A stretch of DNA of 24,168 bases, taken from NCBI GenBank assembly GCA_905372865.1, contig CAJPQT010000027.1, positions 1 to 24,168 of the forward strand. The letters run 5' to 3'. The notes below the pieces were generated by a model. That model searched no databases and was not told where the DNA came from. It saw only the letters and a program-made list of their open reading frames with translations. Of the stretch, positions 22,469-24,168 are shown one piece after another; positions within the stretch are counted from its first letter, which is position 1, and every line of letters begins with the position of its first letter. The DNA is from an uncultured Centipeda sp. (lineage in GTDB: Bacteria > Bacillota > Negativicutes > Selenomonadales > Selenomonadaceae). The position numbers and the translations under genes are program-made.

Positions 22469-23768
22469 AGATCAGCCCTCCTCTGTCCGTATGCCGATAG
22501 AGTACGTGCTCCATATCCTCGATGAGCTGCCGCTCCATCGCCCACCCGACCGTGGGCAGCTTGCCGAGCAGGATCTGCCGCAGCTCCACGTCCACGAGTT
22601 CATGGGTGGTAAAGACGAAATCCACCGACCGCAGCAGCTCCTCACTCGCGGGATCCTCCACCGCGAGGATCGGTACATCCGTGCACTGCCGCAGCCCTTC
22701 CTCCACTGCGGTGCACTGCTCCTCGGTAAAGAGCGCGAGGAGGATGATCCCGGCGAGACGTACGCCCGCCTTTTCGATCAGACGCAGGAGAATCTCGGGC
22801 TGCAGCCAGTGCAGTTCGCGCCCGACGACCAGCACCGTGCGCCGTCCGTCAAGCATCTCCCGCGCACGCACGAGGGTGCTCTCGAACGCCTCCTCCTCGC
22901 GTCGGATCACATCCTCCGCTTCCGACGCACGCCCGCACCGCGCGCCGATGCAGCGCAGCCAATGCGCCGTCTCCTCCGCACCGCCCGCAAACGCCTCGGC
23001 AAAGTACGGCGTACCGAAGCGCGTATGCAGTTCCTCTGCGAACGCGATGAGCATCTCCTGTTTTTCATCCGACATCGCACTGCCGAGCACAACGAGCAGC
23101 TCCGCCTCCGGCACCGCCTGTATCTCATCCAGCGGCGTGTAAGTGGGGAACTGTACCGTAAGCTGCAGCCCGATCCCCGCGAGCAGCCGCTTCAGCTCCT
23201 GCACATAGGCGCTGTAGAGCCCGCCATAGTCGCCCAGAAATGCCACCGTTCCCTGCCGCGTCCGCGCGGGCGGCTGCATAAAGCGGTCGGTCAGCACACG
23301 CGCGACCGAGAGATAGCCGTCAAAGGACTCATCGTCCAAAAAGCCGCTCGTAGGAACTGCCACCACGGGCAGACCGAGCTCCTCCTCCATCTCCTCCGCC
23401 ACCGCCCGCGTATCGTCTCCGATGATGCCGCTCACGCAGGAGCCGCCGATAAAGACAGCACGCGGATGGTACTTCTCTGTCGCATAGCGGACGCACGCAC
23501 GCAGCCGCTCCACCGCACCGAACACCGCATCGCCCTCGCCGATTCCGCTCGTGAGAAGCGGCACGGGCGACGGCGGAGCAAATGTACCTGCACCGACCAG
23601 ACGGTGAAAGCTGCCGACATCCTTTTCGCGCACCACATGCGCACAGGAGCGCGGACTGTGAAAGATGACAAGCGCCCCCCGCACGTACGAGAGCGCCCAC
23701 CAGACAGCGGGCATGCTGCAGCTGCACTGTGCACGCCGCACGCCTGCTCTCTTGACCTGAATCCCCAT
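22461..23768 (-). CDS. nitrogenase component 1-like protein, alpha (NifD/NifE-like) subunit
   Basis: 435 residues, same superfamily and same length as its partner. Cluster-ligand positions: Cys15/Cys17 in QCSCSMP, Cys42 in HSPRSC, Cys111 in GGSCVSGIIGDD, matching NifD Cys62, Cys88 and Cys154. The residues that hold FeMo-cofactor in NifD (Cys275, His442) are not present: the aligned places read LVVLGSAMSDE and LPTVGWAMERQ. So a P-cluster-like or [4Fe-4S] centre is likely, but a NifD-type cofactor site is not. ATG 23768 is chosen because GGGAGG lies six bases upstream; an in-frame GTG at 23789 precedes that site. It is the first gene of a two-gene operon, 173 bases downstream of gpmI and behind that gene's terminator. 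Confidence 0.85.
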   Translation of the reverse strand: MGIQVKRAGVRRAQCSCSMPAVWWALSYVRGALVIFHSPRSCAHVVREKDVGSFHRLVGAGTFAPPSPVPLLTSGIGEGDAVFGAVERLRACVRYATEKYHPRAVFIGGSCVSGIIGDDTRAVAEEMEEELGLPVVAVPTSGFLDDESFDGYLSVARVLTDRFMQPPARTRQGTVAFLGDYGGLYSAYVQELKRLLAGIGLQLTVQFPTYTPLDEIQAVPEAELLVVLGSAMSDEKQEMLIAFAEELHTRFGTPYFAEAFAGGAEETAHWLRCIGARCGRASEAEDVIRREEEAFESTLVRAREMLDGRRTVLVVGRELHWLQPEILLRLIEKAGVRLAGIILLALFTEEQCTAVEEGLRQCTDVPILAVEDPASEELLRSVDFVFTTHELVDVELRQILLGKLPTVGWAMERQLIEDMEHVLYRHTDRGGLIYG

Positions 23769-23884
23769 TCGCTTCCTCCCGCCGCTCACATATTTCTATT
23801 TGTGTTTCAGCATACCACAGAACGGTACGAATTTCCGTGAGATTTGTTTCAAAATACAGTTCCCATGAAAATTTTCGACGGACG

Positions 23885-23925
23885 TAAAACAGCCCCTCCG
23901 ATATTCCGTAAAATACCGGAGGGGC
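23885..23925 (-). terminator. terminator of gpmI
   Basis: GCCCCTCCG and CGGAGGGGC are perfect 9-bp arms (hairpin 23892-23925), with further A-T pairing inside. On the minus strand TGTTTTAC follows. It lies 16 bases after the gpmI stop. Confidence 0.85.
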
Positions 23926-23941
23926 CATCCCATCATATGTT

Positions 23942-24168
23942 CTATGCGAGCGTCACGAGTGGCTTGCCCGTCATCTCCTTCGGGATCGGCAGACCCGCGA
24001 GCGTCAGAAGCGTCGGCGCGATGTCGCAGAGCGCGCCCGTGTGCACTTCCTTGATGCGGTCGGAGACCACGATGAACGGCACGGGATTCGTCGTGTGCTT
24101 CGTGAATGGCTGGTTCGTCTCGTAGTCCCACATCTTGTCCGCGTTGCCGTGATCCGCCGTGATGCAGA
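23942..24168 (-). CDS. gpmI: 2,3-bisphosphoglycerate-independent phosphoglycerate mutase, C-terminal end
   Basis: Only the last 74 residues are in the window; the gene enters from the right edge in frame at 24166. They start ITADHGNADKMWDYE, the metal-binding motif of iPGM (the Asp-His of the alkaline phosphatase-like domain), continue with the HTTNPVPFIV segment and end with CDIAPTLLTLAGLPIPKEMTGKPL, all diagnostic for this enzyme. It converts 3-phosphoglycerate to 2-phosphoglycerate with Mn2+ in the cytoplasm. In Firmicutes it commonly closes a gap-pgk-tpi-gpmI-eno type cluster; here the terminator after it separates it from the nitrogenase-like genes. Confidence 0.95.
   Translation of the reverse strand, partial: CITADHGNADKMWDYETNQPFTKHTTNPVPFIVVSDRIKEVHTGALCDIAPTLLTLAGLPIPKEMTGKPLVTLA

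Noticed and set aside
21161..23768. True nitrogenase MoFe protein (nifDK)
   Set aside because: Both proteins are shorter, the NifD Cys275 and His442 positions are not conserved, and no other nif gene is present.
22356..23840. A 494-codon plus-strand frame opposite the nitrogenase-like alpha gene
   Set aside because: Composition is Arg/His/Pro-rich shadow sequence; the minus-strand protein has clear family motifs.
23769..23883. Promoter and imperfect dyad (CACAGAA/TTCCGTG, 23816-23838) before the nitrogenase-like operon
   Set aside because: A TATGCT -10-like hexamer is present but no acceptable -35 at 16-18 bases; the dyad has a mismatch and is short, so I do not call a site, although a promoter must exist here.

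Overview
The window is about 24.2 kb of GC-rich, densely coding bacterial DNA with strong Shine-Dalgarno sites and mostly minus-strand genes. The gene order secG – esterase – rnr – smpB is the classic Firmicutes arrangement. Together with the GC-rich coding sequence, the paired AEC carriers and the anaerobe-type nitrogenase-like proteins, it suggests a Negativicute close to Selenomonas. This is inference from gene content, not a database match. I see no rRNA, tRNA, CRISPR array, transposase or prophage gene.

Left part (1–4600): the N-terminal part of glucose-6-phosphate isomerase lies downstream of a phosphomannomutase/phosphoglucomutase (both minus strand), an apparent sugar-phosphate operon. 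Divergent from it is a tandem pair of equal-length AEC-family carriers behind a good sigma-70 promoter, closed by a perfect 42-bp palindrome that also terminates the convergent chemotaxis receptor.

Middle (4600–10070): one dCache-type methyl-accepting chemotaxis protein (probable TTG start); a gene-poor, AT-rich stretch (6747–7342) holding a leader hairpin, an AT-rich dyad (6904–6926), an orphan terminator and the decayed end of a PepSY-domain gene; an NhaC-family antiporter with its own promoter; then a coupled pair (zinc-ribbon membrane protein, DUF488 protein) reading the other way.

RNA and secretion block (10077–18327): reading leftward, a DEAD-box helicase and a CNNM/CorC-type membrane protein, then secG, carboxylesterase, RNase R, SmpB and an amino-acid permease. 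A terminator-like hairpin separates secG from the rest. ssrA (tmRNA), which often follows smpB, is not here.

Between topB and the helicase (18359–18528) lies a roughly 170-nt nested inverted repeat that folds into a long rod. It pairs best on the minus strand, as the helicase mRNA leader or topB 3' end. It is either a structured RNA or a dispersed repeat.

Right part (18539–24168): DNA topoisomerase III overlapped by a DUF1232 membrane protein, with a clear promoter and an operator-like dyad; then a two-gene operon for a nitrogenase component 1-like heterodimer. The pair has 3+2 P-cluster-type cysteines, no recognisable FeMo-cofactor ligand pair, and no NifH-like partner in the window. The window ends in the C-terminus of the phosphoglycerate mutase gpmI. 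The nitrogenase-like pair and the rod-like RNA element are the best candidates for something undescribed.
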